Origin: Ceratopteris richardii
Taxonomy: Eukaryota > Streptophyta > Polypodiopsida > Polypodiales > Pteridaceae
Assembly (NCBI GenBank): GCA_020310875.1
Contig: CM035422.1
Location: forward strand, 59,720,324 to 59,784,323
Direction: 5' to 3'
DNA length: 64,000 bases
A program made the position numbers and the translations under genes. Under the pieces are notes generated by a model. It was given only the letters and a program-made list of their open reading frames with translations, made no database searches and had not been told where the DNA came from. Of the stretch, positions 43,331-57,100 are shown piece by piece (position 1 is the first letter of the stretch; the number at the start of each line of letters is the position of its first letter).

Positions 43331-44290
43331 ATCACTAGATCCTAATAAAGTGAAAGTGGTGTTACAGGCTCTTCCTCCGAAAAATGCAAAAGAAGCCCTT
43401 CGATTCCTAGGGAAAATCCAGTGGGATGGATGATATTTACGATGTTTAGCACACGTTCCAGTTCCTCTCAATTGATTAGTGCACACCAAGGGCAAATATT
43501 TTGAATGGACAATAGAATGTGTTGTAGCTTTTCAACGTCTTAAAATATTATTAACAAAGGCACTTCTTATGCATGCTCCAAATTGGACTCAACCGTTTGA
43601 TGGAGTTGTATGTAGAAACTCCCTCTAGGTTAGAAACCATAACAAAGAAGGGTGCTTCTGAAGTTTAGAGGTTATTTCCACATTTTAGACTTCCATTGGA
43701 ATTAGTTTCACATCACAGTACTCATTTTTTGAATCAGCTAATGAAGTCAATTATGGATTATTATCATATTGAATATAAGTTCACTTCTTTGTATTATCCT
43801 AGATCCTAGGGCAAATGGATTAGCAAAAAGTACAAACAGAGTATTACTTATGATGTTACATAAATTTCTTCTTGAGTATCCTACCAAATGGGAATAATAT
43901 TTATCTTTGATTTTATGGGTTATCATACTTCTTATAAGCTTTCAACCATTTACACCCTTTAAGTTAGTATAGAGTATAGAGGCTATTGTGCCTATGGGAA
44001 TTAATGGTATTTAAGATCGATACGTTACATCAAATGGACATAGATATAATAGTTTTATTCTCATGCAAGAAGTTCAGCAATGACAATGATGCTGAACATG
44101 ATCGTCATTTAAAAATGCCTATATTTTTGATTGGTGATTTGGTACTATTTTTTAATTCCAAAATGAAAAGGCAAGTAGGAAAATTTAAGCTACAGTGGAC
44201 AGGCCCAGTTTGAATTCATGCAAAAATCCACCGAGCTACTTTTCAGTTAGCCACATTGGGTGGAGAAGTTTTATGGACTATAATAAGTGG
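43331..44290 (+). pseudogene. Gypsy J: RT end and integrase fragments
   Basis: Starts in the RT thumb (LDPNKVKVVLQALP, AKEALRFLGKIQW) and the beginning of RNase H (FEWTIECVVAFQRLK), then jumps near 43605 to an integrase core (THFLNQLMKSIMDYYHIEY, YYPRS) and a GPY-like tail (LQWTGPV). RNase H and the integrase zinc finger are deleted. Many stops. No LTR identified. Confidence 0.7.
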
Positions 44291-44829
44291 GTCCAAACTC
44301 TGACCCTAGTGCATGTAGTTCAATGGAATTCATTGTATTATAATGTACATATTTTTATTTTATTTTAATTTCTAATAAGTAGTGTGGTCATGCAATTTGA
44401 CAAAGATTCACTCTCGATTGAATGATTTCTGAGTTACGATTAATGGAGGCTAAATACTTGATATGGTAGATTTGCTTTTATTGCCATGATTTTATGCCAT
44501 TCAAGGACATGCATACTTGCTTTACGTAGTACTTCCACTTCTTGCTATTTAAAGGGAAGGAAGTGTGAATTGTTCATTTTCTTCACCTTGTGCTCTTGTG
44601 TTCTATTTCTAGAACCTTTTTGTGCGAATGCTCTATGAACTATCTACAAAATGAGAGGAAAAATTTCGACCAACCTTTTGAAACTTGCTGATATAAGCCC
44701 TTTATAGATCCCATTGCGTACCACAAATGCATGTAGATTGGTTTCTACATCGCAAACTCTTGGCATATGTGCAGATAGATTGGCCTCATTTGCCAAATCA
44801 CCCTATGATGCATTCCTTCATTAGCCAGT
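44291..44829. other. Unclassified non-coding stretch
   Basis: A+T-rich sequence without recognised coding or repeat structure. It may include the 3' end of gypsy J, but I found no LTR ends. Confidence 0.5.
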
Positions 44830-46857
44830 GCAATGAGAGCTTGAAGTGTGGCATAAGATACTTGCTCATTTGAATGAAAGAACCTTGAAGGATATATGCA
44901 ACGATCAAAGTGTTCTAGGACTTCCAAACATATCAAAGCAACATATGATCAATAGATGTGATGCTTGTCAGATTGGAAAGGCATAAAGACAACCACTCAA
45001 CTACAAAGGCTACATCCACAATAATCTTTTGGACTCAGTACACACAAATGTGTGGGGACCAATTCAAGAACCTTCATTGATAGGCTCAAGGTATTATGTT
45101 TCCTTTGTCGATGATAGTAGTAGATGGACCATTCTATACTTTATCAAGAATAAGAATGAAGTGTTTGAATGCTTAAAGTAGTACCTAGAACATGTGGAGA
45201 ATCATATAAGTAGATCATTGAAGAAACTCAGATATGATGGAGGAGGAGAATACTTCTCCAAAGAGTTTAATGAGTTCTTGTAGGATAAAAACATCAAAAG
45301 GGAAGTGATTACCAGGTATTCTCCTCAATTGAATGGAGTTGCAAAGAGAAAATAAGACTCTAGTTGGATCAGCTGGAACAATGATTGAAGAAAAGAAGTT
45401 TCCATACTATTTATAGGCAAAAGAAATATCAAGATTGGTACATCTTGTGAGCACAGTTCCATCCAAATCTCTTCAATTTATGACTCTTTATGAAACTTGG
45501 AATGGTAGAAAACCAAGTCTACGACATTCCAAGGTATTTGGTTGTCTAGAATTTGTACATGTACCTTCACAAATAAGAGGTAAAATTGATGAAAGAGCAA
45601 CCAAGGTAGTATTCATTGGCTATGATTCAACTCATATGGGCTACATGTACTATGATCCTTCCACCAAGAAATTCACCATAAGCAAGGATGTTGTGTTTGA
45701 AGAACACATGTCTTGGTATGATGAGGACCAAACAGAAGGTAAACCTACCATATGATCTTGAATCTAATTTCCATCCATTAGGTAGCAAGCATGATACACA
45801 GGTCCAACATCCAAGACATGAATCTAATGATAATCAAGAAGACAAGGAAAGAGACTATAAGCTTTGGAAGTCAAGAGGAAAGGCAAAAATGCAAGAATGT
45901 GGAGAATGCTCCAAGCATAATCCTAGAAGGTCAATAAGGGAGAAAAAGCAACTTGAAAGGTATGGATATGATTCTACATTTGTTACAAAGCATTCAATTT
46001 ACTTGGCCAAAGGTTCAATTTTAGAGGAACCCTCAACATATGCTGAAGCTAAGGATAACCCTATATGGGAGAAAGCTATGAGAGAGGAGTTAGAAGCATT
46101 AAAAGAAATGGACACTTGGGAGTTGGTTCCAATGCAAAATAATTAGAAAGCAATAGGTTGCAAATGGGTCTATAAGTTGAAAAGAAATTCAGATGGATCA
46201 ATTTGCAAGTACAAGGTCAGATTAGTTGCCAAAGGATGTGCTCAAAATCATGGTATAGACTATGAGGAGACCTTCTCACTAGTTGCCAAGATGACTACAA
46301 CCAAGACATTACTAAGTGTAGCAACTGCAAAAAATTGGTTACTACTTCAACTAGATATGAAGAATGCATTTCTCAATGGTTGGCTTAGTGAAGAGGTATA
46401 CATGACACAACCTCCTAGATTTGAAAACCCTTATTACACATCTTATGTATGCATAATCAAAAAGGCATTATATGGATTGAAACAAGCTCCTAGAGCTTGA
46501 AATTTCAGATTGGTAACCTATCTACAAGATCAAGGTTTTATATCAAGAAATGGAGACCCTTCTTTGTTCATCAAGAATTATCACAATGAAGTTATCTATT
46601 TGCATCTATATGTAGATGACATAATTGTGATAGGAGATGACTTGAATGGTACACAAAGGATCAAAAGGCATATGCAAGAGGAGTTCAAAATCAATGATTT
46701 AGGTGAGCTCACATTCTTCTTAGATATGCAAGTCATATACACAGATGAAGGGATGTATTTCACTCAGAGGAGATACATTCTGGATTTACTTCTAAAGTTC
46801 AAGATGGAGAATGCTAAACCTACAAGTACAACTCTAGAGTCCAAATTGAATGAGTGA
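44830..46857 (+). pseudogene. B2: family B-like copia, decayed
   Basis: Plus-strand relative of family B (9444-13140). Pre-integrase and integrase remnants at 44830-45400 (DVWGP-like and DGGGEYFS-like stretches with stops), integrase C-terminus (45435-45755: GCLEFVHVPSQIRGK, FIGYDSTHMGY), linker (45688-46146), RT with [11 protein letters not shown] and [10 protein letters not shown] (46177-46500) and YVDDIIVIG (46510-46857). RNase H and both LTRs are absent. 46858-47094 beyond it is unclassified. Confidence 0.82.
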
Positions 46858-47094
46858 GCATTCATTGGAAAGGTATTACTGTCTATTTGATGTATAGAAA
46901 TGTTGGTATCATTTGGTTTAGTGGATTATGAGAAATCTACATCTTACAGTCTCAAGGTCTAACTCTACACAATCCTAAAAAATTGGGGTACCACCATTTA
47001 GTATTAAGCTTATTGTAAACACATTATTTGGTTTCAATTCCTATTCTTGTGCATTTTAGATACTCAGCTCTATGTATAACATTCATCCAAAATG

Positions 47095-48597
47095 AAAATT
47101 TTCCAATTGTAACTTCACATACATGTTTATCGAGTGCCTCAAGTTTGGGCAAAGAGGACACCATTTCAGATTTCTGCAGGTGTAGCAAACTAGCAAAATT
47201 CAGATGACCAAAGCGTGCATGCCAAAGCTTTGCATCTGATGTAGCTTGAGAATCATGTACTGCACATGCTGAATCATTCACAAATTTTTCATAGTCTATG
47301 CACTTATACAAATTTTTCATAGTCTATGCTAAAAGCAATAATCACATCCCCATTTGACAAATTATGAACTGTACACTTGTCATCAACAAATTTCACAACC
47401 AAGCCAATCTTGGCTAGAGCTGAAACTGATTACATATTCTTCTTGATCACTGGCACAAATAAAGCATCTGACAAAGTGAAAGAACTACCACCAACAGTAG
47501 TGAGAACGATCTTACCAACTCCCATGATAGGATAAGAGGAGTTATTGGCATATGTGACAATATTCCATGTATGGGCAGGCTCGAGTGAAGTGAAAAAACT
47601 ATGCTATGAGGTAATATGTTACTATCAAAGTACCAAACATCTAAGTCTACTGCAGACATACACTGCTCATGAGAACATGGGTAAAACTGCAAATTGTAGT
47701 AAATGCCCATTCTTCATTCTACACAAGATTACCAGACTCTGTTTTTGGTGTAGAGGCCTCTGCAACAACCATTCCGGCCTCTTTCTTCTTTGCCTCTTTA
47801 GCAGCCAATTTTGGACAGCTCTTAATGACATGATCATTTGCTTTACAATATTTGCAAAACAATTTTTGCTTTTTTTATTTCTTCTCATCTTTGTCTTTCT
47901 TCTTCAAATGTGTAGCATTTGCAGATTTCTGCTTACTAGTAGAAGAGCTCCATTTTCCTTTGACCTTCTGACTAGCCAAGAAAGCTTGATCTGCAACATG
48001 CATAATGGACCTATTCTACCTAGATTGATCTTCTTGCAAAAGAAAAAAAAATAACTCTTCAAATGTTAAGGCATTTGGATTGCCTTTTATCATCAAACGA
48101 AGAGTAGAAGCAAAACTTTGATATGAGTCCAGAAGACCATTCGAAACGGTCTGCACAAGTGAACTATCAAGAAGGACTTCATCAACAGAAATCAACTGTT
48201 CCTTCGAATCCTTGATCTTTGTCAGGAAACTATCCGTAGAATCACCTTCAATCATGTGCTCACTCTCCAACTATTTTTGGAGGTGGGCAACACGAGCCTC
48301 ATTCCTAGCTTGGTACAATGTGGTAAGTGTATGCCAAGCATCCTTCGTTGTTCTGCAAGAGTGAATGTGATGAATAATGGCACGTTTGATAGACAAAGCT
48401 GTCAATGCATGTGCTTGAGCATCTATGCCATCCCAACGAATTTTCTCTATAATAGGTGCAACAAAAACAACAACACGAACAAGAATCTGTAGAATATCAC
48501 CATCTTTGATGCCATCTGCATCAGCTTCAGTACCTGTATTTGCAGTACCTATATTCGAAGGTGTAATAGGATGTCTTTCAACACCCTACATAATATT
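47095..48597 (-). pseudogene. A6: family A gag-protease fragment
   Basis: Family A on the minus strand from gag (DSYQSFASTLRLM, zinc knuckle region near 47840) through protease (DVWYFDS, 47447-47710) to the HHCC region (LWHARFGHLNFASL, 47024-47320). Stops and frameshifts throughout, plus a short local duplication of AAATTTTTCATAGTCTATG at 47282-47331. The gag start is cut at 48597 by the LTR of gypsy G, which probably inserted into this copy. The other side of the insertion is not in the window. Confidence 0.83.
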
Positions 48598-49103
48598 TGT
48601 TAGGCCGCCGGATTGGCACCTTGTAATTTTATATATTCTCATATACCGCATGCACCGAAAAGGGCGTAGCAAAGTGATGTAACTTTTTACCTACTAATGA
48701 AGAGACATTACGGGGTTCTCCGGCGGTAGAGAGACGAGATCGCCATACTGTCTGTTTGGGCGATTTGCAATCTTGTGGAGACGCCGTAGTGTAGATTTCA
48801 GATATTCTGAGTACTGTCTTTGTTAAATTACATTAATTTCCAATAACACAATAATGTTATGTTGATGTTAATCAGTTTAAGCGACAGTGATCATTAATTT
48901 ATGCGTTAAAGACTGTGTAAGGACTAACCGAAATACGAACAGTAATACGATGAAACAGAAGTTATACTAGATAGTAGCGTACTGCTTAATTTGATGGTTA
49001 AGTTGGGAAAATTAGAAAAAGGGCCTCTGCATTGTCAGACCCCTACCATCCCCAAAAACCTGAAGAGATTAAAAGTGGATGTGACGGAAGTCCCCTTTTA
49101 ACA
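48598..49103 (+). repeat. 5' LTR of gypsy G
   Basis: 506 bp from TGTTAGGCCGCCGG to CCCCTTTTAACA. The ends form an inverted TGTTA/TAACA. Defined by the break in A6 on the left and the PBS on the right. No partner LTR. Confidence 0.82.
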
Positions 49104-49121
49104 TTGGCACCGTCTGTGGGA
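49104..49121 (+). other. Primer binding site of gypsy G
   Basis: TTGGCACCGTCTGTGGGA directly after the LTR resembles the TGGCGCCGTCTGTGGG-type PBS of plant gypsy elements, with one change. Confidence 0.7.
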
Positions 49122-49192
49122 AGATGGCAATGGATTGAGAATAATCAGTAAAGTTAGAGCAGTTCGTAAGGCCAGCGGTGCAGAGGTGATAT

Positions 49193-51199
49193 ATGCCGGT
49201 TACTCGGTTCGGCGAGTCTTATCCAAAGTATAGAAGAGACCAGCATCCCTGGGCAGTTCCAAATCTATTAGGGACACCCCCAGGTGGTAGAAGTGCAGGC
49301 CATTTAAGCCCAGTTGTTGAAGGATCGGAGCCAGTTAGCAGTGATTCCGGTGTCAGTTTGGTGACACATGATGAGATTCCGATAGATTCCGGTGTGATTC
49401 CGGTTCGTTCTGAAGAAGGTGCAGTGATTTCTGGGTGTACAGAGACACAGTGCACAGTTCATCCGACGTTATCTGGTCAGGATTCAACTATTTTCGGTGA
49501 CAAAGTTGTGTTGCCAAGTTAGACCGTTTCCGGGGAAAAGACAACCGTGTGCGGTGAAAGTCTGATAAATTACGATGAAAGTTCGGTACCATTTAGTGGG
49601 AGTCTTAAGTTTTTCGATGATTCCGCGGTACTACCTGGTGGATCCTTGTTACGTTCACCACTGTTCGGGGCAAGCTTGCCTACTCTTGATACTAAAGCTG
49701 AGGACAGACTATTTGATTTGGAGATAAGTAAGAGATTCAACGCCATTTTTGAGCTGGAAGGTGAGTAGTATGATAATACAGATTCCGAAGGACAAGAGAC
49801 ACCCCCTCAAAACTCAGGGAACAACAATAGTACCAATAATAGTACCATGAGTGGTCAACAACAGCAACAGCAGCAATAGCAGCAACAACAGCAACAACAA
49901 CAACAACAATAGCCACATCCAATCATCCCACCTCGACCGATTCCAACATGGGTGACTTACACAAATTTCAGTGGATTTCCAGGTGACGACCCTGATGCAC
50001 ATGTGCGCACCTTTGAGATAAGCTATGCAGTGCTGAACCATCCACCCGATCCGGCGTACAAGGCTATCGTATTTCAGGCCACCTTAATTAATGAAGTCGC
50101 TAGATGGTTGACTGAGTATGATATTAATCATTTCGTTAACTATGATGCTGTGCAGGATGCGTTTTTACAGAGGTTCCGATTGAAGAAGAATCCTACCGAA
50201 ATCTTCGACTATTTGCAGAACAATCGGCAGAGGCCGCACCCAATTGTTCAGGAATACGCAACATTGTTTAAAACTCACTTAAGACAACTTCCTTCGGCAC
50301 ACGTTAATCTATCGGATGATGTTATAACCCAGTGGTTCATTAACGGTTTGACCCCACAGTTAAGACAAATTATGATCATCCGCTGTGTGGGTCCTATGAC
50401 ACTGGATGCTGTTATTGTGATGGCCCTACAACTAGAGCATAAAGTTGGGGGATTCACCGAAGACTTGGAGTGGTTGAAAGCCAGTAAGAACGTAACAGAT
50501 GATCCGGCTAAATAGATGTATTGCACCAAGTGCAAAAATCTAGGCCACACCAGTGTTACATGTGCCCTTAACCAGATGTATTGTGCCATCTGCAACACAA
50601 CATGACACTCAGTGGAAAATTGCACGTATAATGCCAAGGTGCAGGGGTGAGCAGTTGTAAATGCCATCATACAGGAACCAGGTCAGCTAGCAACCCATTA
50701 CGTACCTCCATAGATGTGAAACAATCCATCGCAAGGATATAGAAATTACCGGGATCAGCGGAATACCAATTTCAATTCAAATCGATGGCAGGCGGGTACA
50801 TCAGTGGAAGGTCCTTCTCTTCCACTACCTCGATGTCATTTTTGCAGCGAGATTGGCCACATCTGTAGATTTTGCAAGGATGCAGCAGAGTACGACAAAA
50901 GGAAGAAGGAGCGACAAAATCCAATGACCAACATGGTCTATATTTCACCAGTTGAATCACAAGCAGTAGTGGTTCTGACCCGATCGGGTAAGCAGTTGCA
51001 ACCCGCCGCTGAGGTGTTCGAGCCTGGTATCCGTGAGCAGCAGCGAATGTATACAAAGGCTAGTCAATGGACAGCTAAAGAGCCAACTGTGTTTCCTAAT
51101 CCAATTCCGGTAACACAGGTTCCCCTGCCTAAGGCAAGATCGAATGAACAAAATTCTGCCCCAGCAACAGTAGAATCATCATCAGAATCGGTGAAGTAG
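49193..51199 (+). pseudogene. Gypsy G gag with many stops in one frame
   Basis: One frame can be followed from 49193 to 51199. Gag core at 49952-50515 (NFSGFPGDDPDAHVRTFEIS, ARWLTEYDINHF, QWFINGLTPQLRQI), then zinc knuckles CTKCKNLGHTSVTC, a second with one stop, and CHFCSEIGHICRFC near 50835-50880. In-frame TAGs occur at 49520, 49766, 49877, 49910, 50513 and 50711, and TGAs at 50603, 50648 and 50717. Two of the TAGs sit inside or at the end of a polyglutamine tract (49850-49912), so they clearly replace CAG. The N-terminal 240 codons are not recognised. Confidence 0.85.
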
Positions 51200-51200
51200 G

Positions 51201-53880
51201 ATCCAAACAGATCAGGTATCTAAGGCTTCAAGTACACTCCCTTTGGGACAGTTGCTTGCCTTGGTACAAGGAGTTAGGCAGCAATTCCAACAACAGGTTA
51301 GTCCCAGATCTTCCTGTACTCCGATGACTGCAACAATACAACCGGAAGCTGATTCTACGGTGGATCATTCAGTTCCATTAATCACTGTCTGGCATAAAAA
51401 CCAAAAGATTACTCAAGTGCTAATTGATGGCGGTTCAGGTGTGAATATAGCAACGACAGCACTCTGCAAGCAATTGGGTTGGACCCAAATCGAGCCTGTA
51501 CAATTTTTTGTACGCATGGCAGACCAATCCCGAGTCCATCCGGTGGGACTAGTATGGGATATTCTGATTACCTTGCAGGGTACCACGTTCAAAATGACTT
51601 TTGTAGTTCTCGAACTACCAGAATCCAGCCTCGACTACAATCTACTTTTCGGACGGCCATGGTTGAAACAAGCAAAAGTTGTACAACATTGGTCTGCGCA
51701 GGAGTTAACTTTCAAAGATAATCACCATAAATATGTCGTTAAATTGGATGCCATGAAGCCCTACGAGCTTCATGCAAGACCATATGTAGCGGAGCCGGTC
51801 CACATGTTGAATGGCTTATTTGACGACGAGGAAGAGGCGTTTCTGAAGACCAATAAGGATCTGATCTCATTAGGTACTCTAGATCTGTAGTCGGTCACAG
51901 ACAAGTGGAGTCCGGCCGCTTGCACGGTGGTACCAGTGACCAGAGATGCAGATGCAGATGATAGTGTCGCTATGGATGGAGCCACCTTACATCAACTTTT
52001 GCAGTCAGCTGATGATCTGGTAAAACCTCGACAATTTTATGTACCAGAAGATCAGTTAGTAACATATAATTTGGGTGATGCGGATAACCCGCGACCTGTT
52101 AAGATTAAGGTAGGATTGTCAGAGACATTTCAAGATGATTTGATACGACTGTTGCATGAGTTCTCCGATGTTTTTTCTTGGGACTATCGAGATATGAAAG
52201 GCCTGGACCCGCGGATCTATCAACATCGGGTAGTGCTCAAACCAGAGGCGAAGCCAATTAAAGAGTCTAGTTACCGAATGAACCCCAATTATGCAGCACA
52301 GGTCAAAGCAGAACTCGATCAGTTATTGAAGGTGGGATTCATTGTACCAATCGAGCATGCTGAATGGATATCACCAATCGTGATTGTCCCCAAGAAAAAT
52401 AAACAGTAGCGTATCTGTGTTGATTACCGGAAATTGAATGCTGCCACTGTACCAGATCCATTTCCTCTCCCCTTTTTGGACACAATGCTCGACAGGGTGG
52501 CCGGGCACGAGATGTATTCATTTCTGGATGGATACAGTGGCTATAATCAGGTGAGGATGGAAGAACAGGACATACCTAAAACAACTTTTATCACGAACTG
52601 GGGTGTTTATGCTTGTACGATAATGTGGTTTGGGTTAAGGAATGATCCAAGTACATTTCAACGATGTATACAAGAAGTTTTTTCACCCTACTTGACTACT
52701 TTTATGCAAGTATATTTGGATGACTTTTCCTTATTTGGTAAGACTGTGGTGCACCTGTACCATTTACGGTGCTGCTTTGAGAAATGTCGCGAATACCGAT
52801 TATGCTTGAATCCGACAAAGTCTGTTTTTGCGGTCTCATGTGGCACACTACTCGGACATATTATCTCTGCACAAGGGATACAAGTTGATCCGGATAAAGT
52901 TGTAGCCGTGTTGGAGGCACCAGTCCCTACGACATCGAAAGAAGTTATGCGTTTTCTAGGCCAAATATGGTGGCATGGCAGACATTTACAATGGTTAGCT
53001 CATTTAGCAACACCGCTTAATCAGCTTATGACTAGTGCTCCACGGCAGTATGATTGGACATCAAAGTGCCAAAATGCATTTGATCGTTTAAAGGTGTTAT
53101 TGACGCAGGCCCCAATTTTGCAACCACCTGATTGGGAACGTCCGTTCCATGTCTTTGTGGATGCATCAGACATAGCTATTGGTAGCGTACTCATGCAGCA
53201 AACTGACAAATGGTTTCGGCTTGTATATTATGCAACTCGCAGATTAGCCCCTGCTGAAAGAAACTATTCAGTGACCGAAAGAGAATGTCTCGGGTTGGTG
53301 TACTTTGTGAAGAAGTTTCGCCATTATTTGTTGGGCCAAAAGTTCACCTTCCACGTGGATCATGCTGCAGTTGTGTATTTGGTCCGGCAGCAGCATTTAG
53401 GTGGTCGCTTGGCTTGATGGGTTCTCTTATTATAGGAATTCGACTATGAAGTTATTCATCGACCCGACACATCACACGCCTTGGCGGATTTTCTATCTCG
53501 ATTGGATTCTGGTGAAGCTCCGATGGGGGTTGATAACACTACACCAGCAATTTACGCTATTGAGCCAGCTATTGAAGAATCTACAACACCTCTTGTTCCC
53601 CCTACATACTACGATACGTTACTAACTTTTCTAACTGACGGTTGTCTTCCTCCTCAAACTCCCCCTGCTCTGCGGCGGAAATTTGCAGTTTACAGTCGCC
53701 GATTCCGGTTGATTGTAGATCAACTGTACTACATGGATCATACTGGTGTTTTACTTCAATGTATCCCACCACATGAAGCAGAATTGGTTATTGCTATGGC
53801 TCATTCATTACCCTCGGGCAGACTTTTGCAGCTGATCTTACTCACCGTAAAATTCTTCAAAGTGGGCTTTGGTGGCCTAC
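51201..53880 (+). pseudogene. Gypsy G protease-RT-RNase H, interrupted
   Basis: The pol frame is +1 relative to gag and can be followed from about 51201. Protease VLIDGGSGVNIA (near 51420). RT start FSWDYRDMKGLDPRIYQHRV (52165-52225), RT core TMLDRVAGHEMYSFLDGYSG, FGLRNDPSTFQR and catalytic YLDD (52434-52740). RNase H HVFVDASDIAIGSVL (near 53150) and TERECLGLV. Stops: TAG 51888, TAG 52407, TGA 53415, TAG 53433. An indel near 53820 precedes the zinc-binding region (HRKILQSGLWWP), which ends at A7. Aligning the motifs with relatives puts Gln or Arg at each of these stops. Confidence 0.88.
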
Positions 53881-54111
53881 TGTTGGAGATAGACGTCTGC
53901 GGAAGCACGCGAACAACACAAGGAAGAAGAAGAAGCTTGGAGCACAAACACACACTACTCAATGTATTACAAGAGAATGTACAAAGATAAGTAGCCCATT
54001 AGGGCAATAGGCATATATACAAGCCGGGGGAAAAAAACCTCCTAAAGAGGGAAAAAAGTGCCCCGGCGGTCCTAGAGTGTTCACACACATCACTACCTAA
54101 ATATATCAACA
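53881..54111 (-). repeat. 3' LTR of A7
   Basis: 231 bp, TGTTGGAGATAG to ATATCAACA, closely matching A5's LTRs with a few substitutions and a 1-bp insertion. Confidence 0.93.
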
Positions 54112-54185
54112 AATCCCCCCTGGGAGTGATGCGGTGAACAAGGAGCTGGCACTCATGTATAAGGAAGTGCCAAGCTATGTGGAAA

Positions 54186-57100
54186 TCACTCCACAAAAGG
54201 AAGTAAGCCCAAAGCTTTGCGGAAAGCTTCAAACTTCTCCCTAGGCAGAGCCTTCGTGAAAAGGTCTGCAATGTTCTCCTGCGTGGGCACATATGCCAAG
54301 CTGATTTCCCCAGCAGAGAACCTCTCCCTGACATAGTGATAATGCACCTCAATGTGCTTAGTGCGAGCATGGAACACAGGGTTCCTCGCAATTGCCAATG
54401 CGCTCCGACTGTCAGTGAAGATGGTGGTGGCAGAAGACTGGCCAACACCCAAATCAACCATAAGGCGTCTAAGCCACACACACTCAACAGTCGCTGTGAA
54501 AGCTGCCCTATACTCAGCCTCACAACTGGAAGTGGCCACAGTAGGCTGCTTCTTGCTCAACCAAGATATACATGAGCTACCAAGCATGAAGCAAAAACCA
54601 CTGGTGGACACACGAGTGTCATAGCAACCAGCCCAATCTGAGTCAGAAAAAGCATGCAAATCTGGCGGTAGTGATCCCCCCTTGGGATAAAACAACCCAA
54701 GTAGCTGAGTACCACTCAAGTAGCGAAAGATGCACTTAACCGCTTTCCAATGCGTGACTCCTGGGCAATGCATAAACCTGCTCATCTGTGAGACAACAAA
54801 CTGAATATCTCGCCGAGTAATGCATAAGTAAATCAAGCATCCAACAGCCTGCTGATAGAGAACAGCATCAAATGCATCTCCAGCATCATGAAGACTCAAT
54901 CGTAAACCTGTCTCCATAGGAGTGGCAATAGGCTTACAGTCTTCAAGGCCAAAACGCTGCAATAATGTGTCAATATATTTTGTATGACACAAAGCCATTC
55001 CACCATCAACGTGCATAAACTGAATGCCCAAATAGTGATGCAAATGCCCCAAATCAGACATCTCAAATGAGGCATGCAAATCAGCCTTAAAATCAGCAAT
55101 ATGTATCTCAATAGGACCAGTGAGCAGCATGTCATCAACATAGACAACAATGATCAGAAGCACATCATTAGCACGTTTAACATATAAGGTGCTTTCAGTT
55201 GGACTGTTCTCAAAACCATGTGCAATCAGATAGGCATGTATCTTCTCATACCAAGCACGTGGTGCTTGCTTTAAACCATATAATGCCTTCTTTAACCTGC
55301 AAACCTGGTTTTCATGCCCTTTCTGCACAAAGCCACGGGGCTGAAAAACATACACTTCTTCATGCAAGTCACCATTCAGAAATGCTGTTTTAATGTCCAA
55401 CTGATGTACATTCCAACCATGATGGGCTACAAGTGCACAAATGCTCCGAACAGTAGTCATACGACATGTAGGTGCAAAGGTCTCATCAAAATCAATGCCT
55501 CTTTCCTATGCATAACCCTTTGCAACAAGCCTAGCCTTATACCTGTCAACTGTACCATCAGGTTTACGCTTCAGCTTGTATACCCACTTAGTGCCAATGG
55601 TCTTCTTGCCAGGAGGCAAGTCACATAAAGACCATGTACCATTCTTCATTATAGCATCATATTCAGATTGCATAGCAGCCATCCAATTTTTTGAATTTTG
55701 TGCTTCATCAAAAGAAACAGGCTCATTCTCATCACAAAGACTAGATGCAGCCATAGCATAGCAATATGATGCAAAGGAGGCACTATGAGAGCCTGAACGA
55801 GTATGATATGACAAAGGTGCATCTAATTTGCTGTCACGCAAAGTCTGCACCAGCCATTTTGGCATAGTTTTTGCCTGCTCAATATCAGCTCTCTCATCAA
55901 CAAGTGCATCATGTAAATCTGCATCAGAAATGGAATGATCTGCATCATCATATGAAACCTGCAAAGGCTGAGAAGTTTCCTCATTAGGACTAGCACTAGC
56001 CTGTCCACCTGTAAAAAGAGGCATCAAAGTATCATACATGTCTTTGGAGCTAACAAATGTCTCCTTAGTACATGAAAGCAATGGCTGAATAACATCTTCC
56101 ACAAAGACAACATCACGGCTAACCAGAATGCGTTTAGTCTCTGGATGATACAGACGATAGCCTTTACTTTCAGAACTGTACCCAACAAAAATACATTTTA
56201 CTGCCTTATCATCCAATTTTCAGCGATGTTGTTCAGAATGCATATGCCAAACAACCAAAAACATGCAGATGAGCAACAGATGGCTTGTGGTCATGCCAAG
56301 CCTCATATGGAGTGATAGACTGCATCGCTTTAGTGGGACACCTGTTCAGTACATATGCTGCACACATGACAGCCTCAAGCCAGAAACTATGTGGTAAAGC
56401 CTGACTTTTGACCATGCACCTCGCCATCTCCATGAGTGACCTGTTCTTTCGTTCAGCAACTCCATTCTGTTGAGGTGTATACGGCACTGTACACTGGTGT
56501 TTTATCCCACGTTCAACCAGAAATGCATTAAAATCTGAAGACATATATTCCCCCCCTCGATCAGAACGGAGGGTGCCCATTTTACATGCTGACAGATTTT
56601 CAGCCAAAACCAAAAACTGTTTGAAGCACATGAACACTTCAGACTTTGCTTTGAGTGGATATACCCATGCATGCCGGGAAAAATCATCAATGAAAGTCAC
56701 GAAGTAAAGGTAATTTCCAAAAGAGGGTGTCTGCATAGGACCACAGACATCACTATGTACAAGCTGCAATTTCTGCGTAGCCCGAACTGAACCATCTTTT
56801 GGAAAGGAAGAACGCTGCATTTTGCCCAAAATACAGCCTTCACAAACATGTTTTCCAGGTGCCTCAAGTTTGGGCAAAGAGGACACCATTTCAGATTTCT
56901 ACAGGCGTAACAAACTAGCAAAATTCAGATGACCAAAGCGTGCATGCCAAAGCTTTGCATCTAACATAGCCTGAGAATCATGAACTGCACATGCCGAATC
57001 ATTCACAGATCTTTCATAGTCTATGAGCTTATACAGCCCACGACATAAAATGCCAGAAGCACTAATCACATCGCCATTTGAGAGATCATGGACTGTACAC

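Larger units (their letters stand above)
48598..53880 (+). mobile_element. Gypsy G, 3'-truncated Ty3/gypsy
   Basis: 5' LTR 48598-49103, PBS, gag, protease, RT and RNase H on the plus strand. It breaks off in the integrase zinc-binding region at 53880, where A7 begins. The rest of integrase and the 3' LTR are missing from the window. The frames are largely continuous but riddled with TAG and TGA stops. Base composition is more balanced than in neighbouring elements. The DGG protease and RT style suggest a Tat/Athila-like group, without certainty. Confidence 0.9.

Noticed and set aside
49193..53880. TAG as a reassigned glutamine codon in gypsy G
   Set aside because: Intact frames in A5 and E use ordinary stops (E's gag ends in TAG), and the same TAGs in A7 are CAG in A5. 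Mutation explains them.
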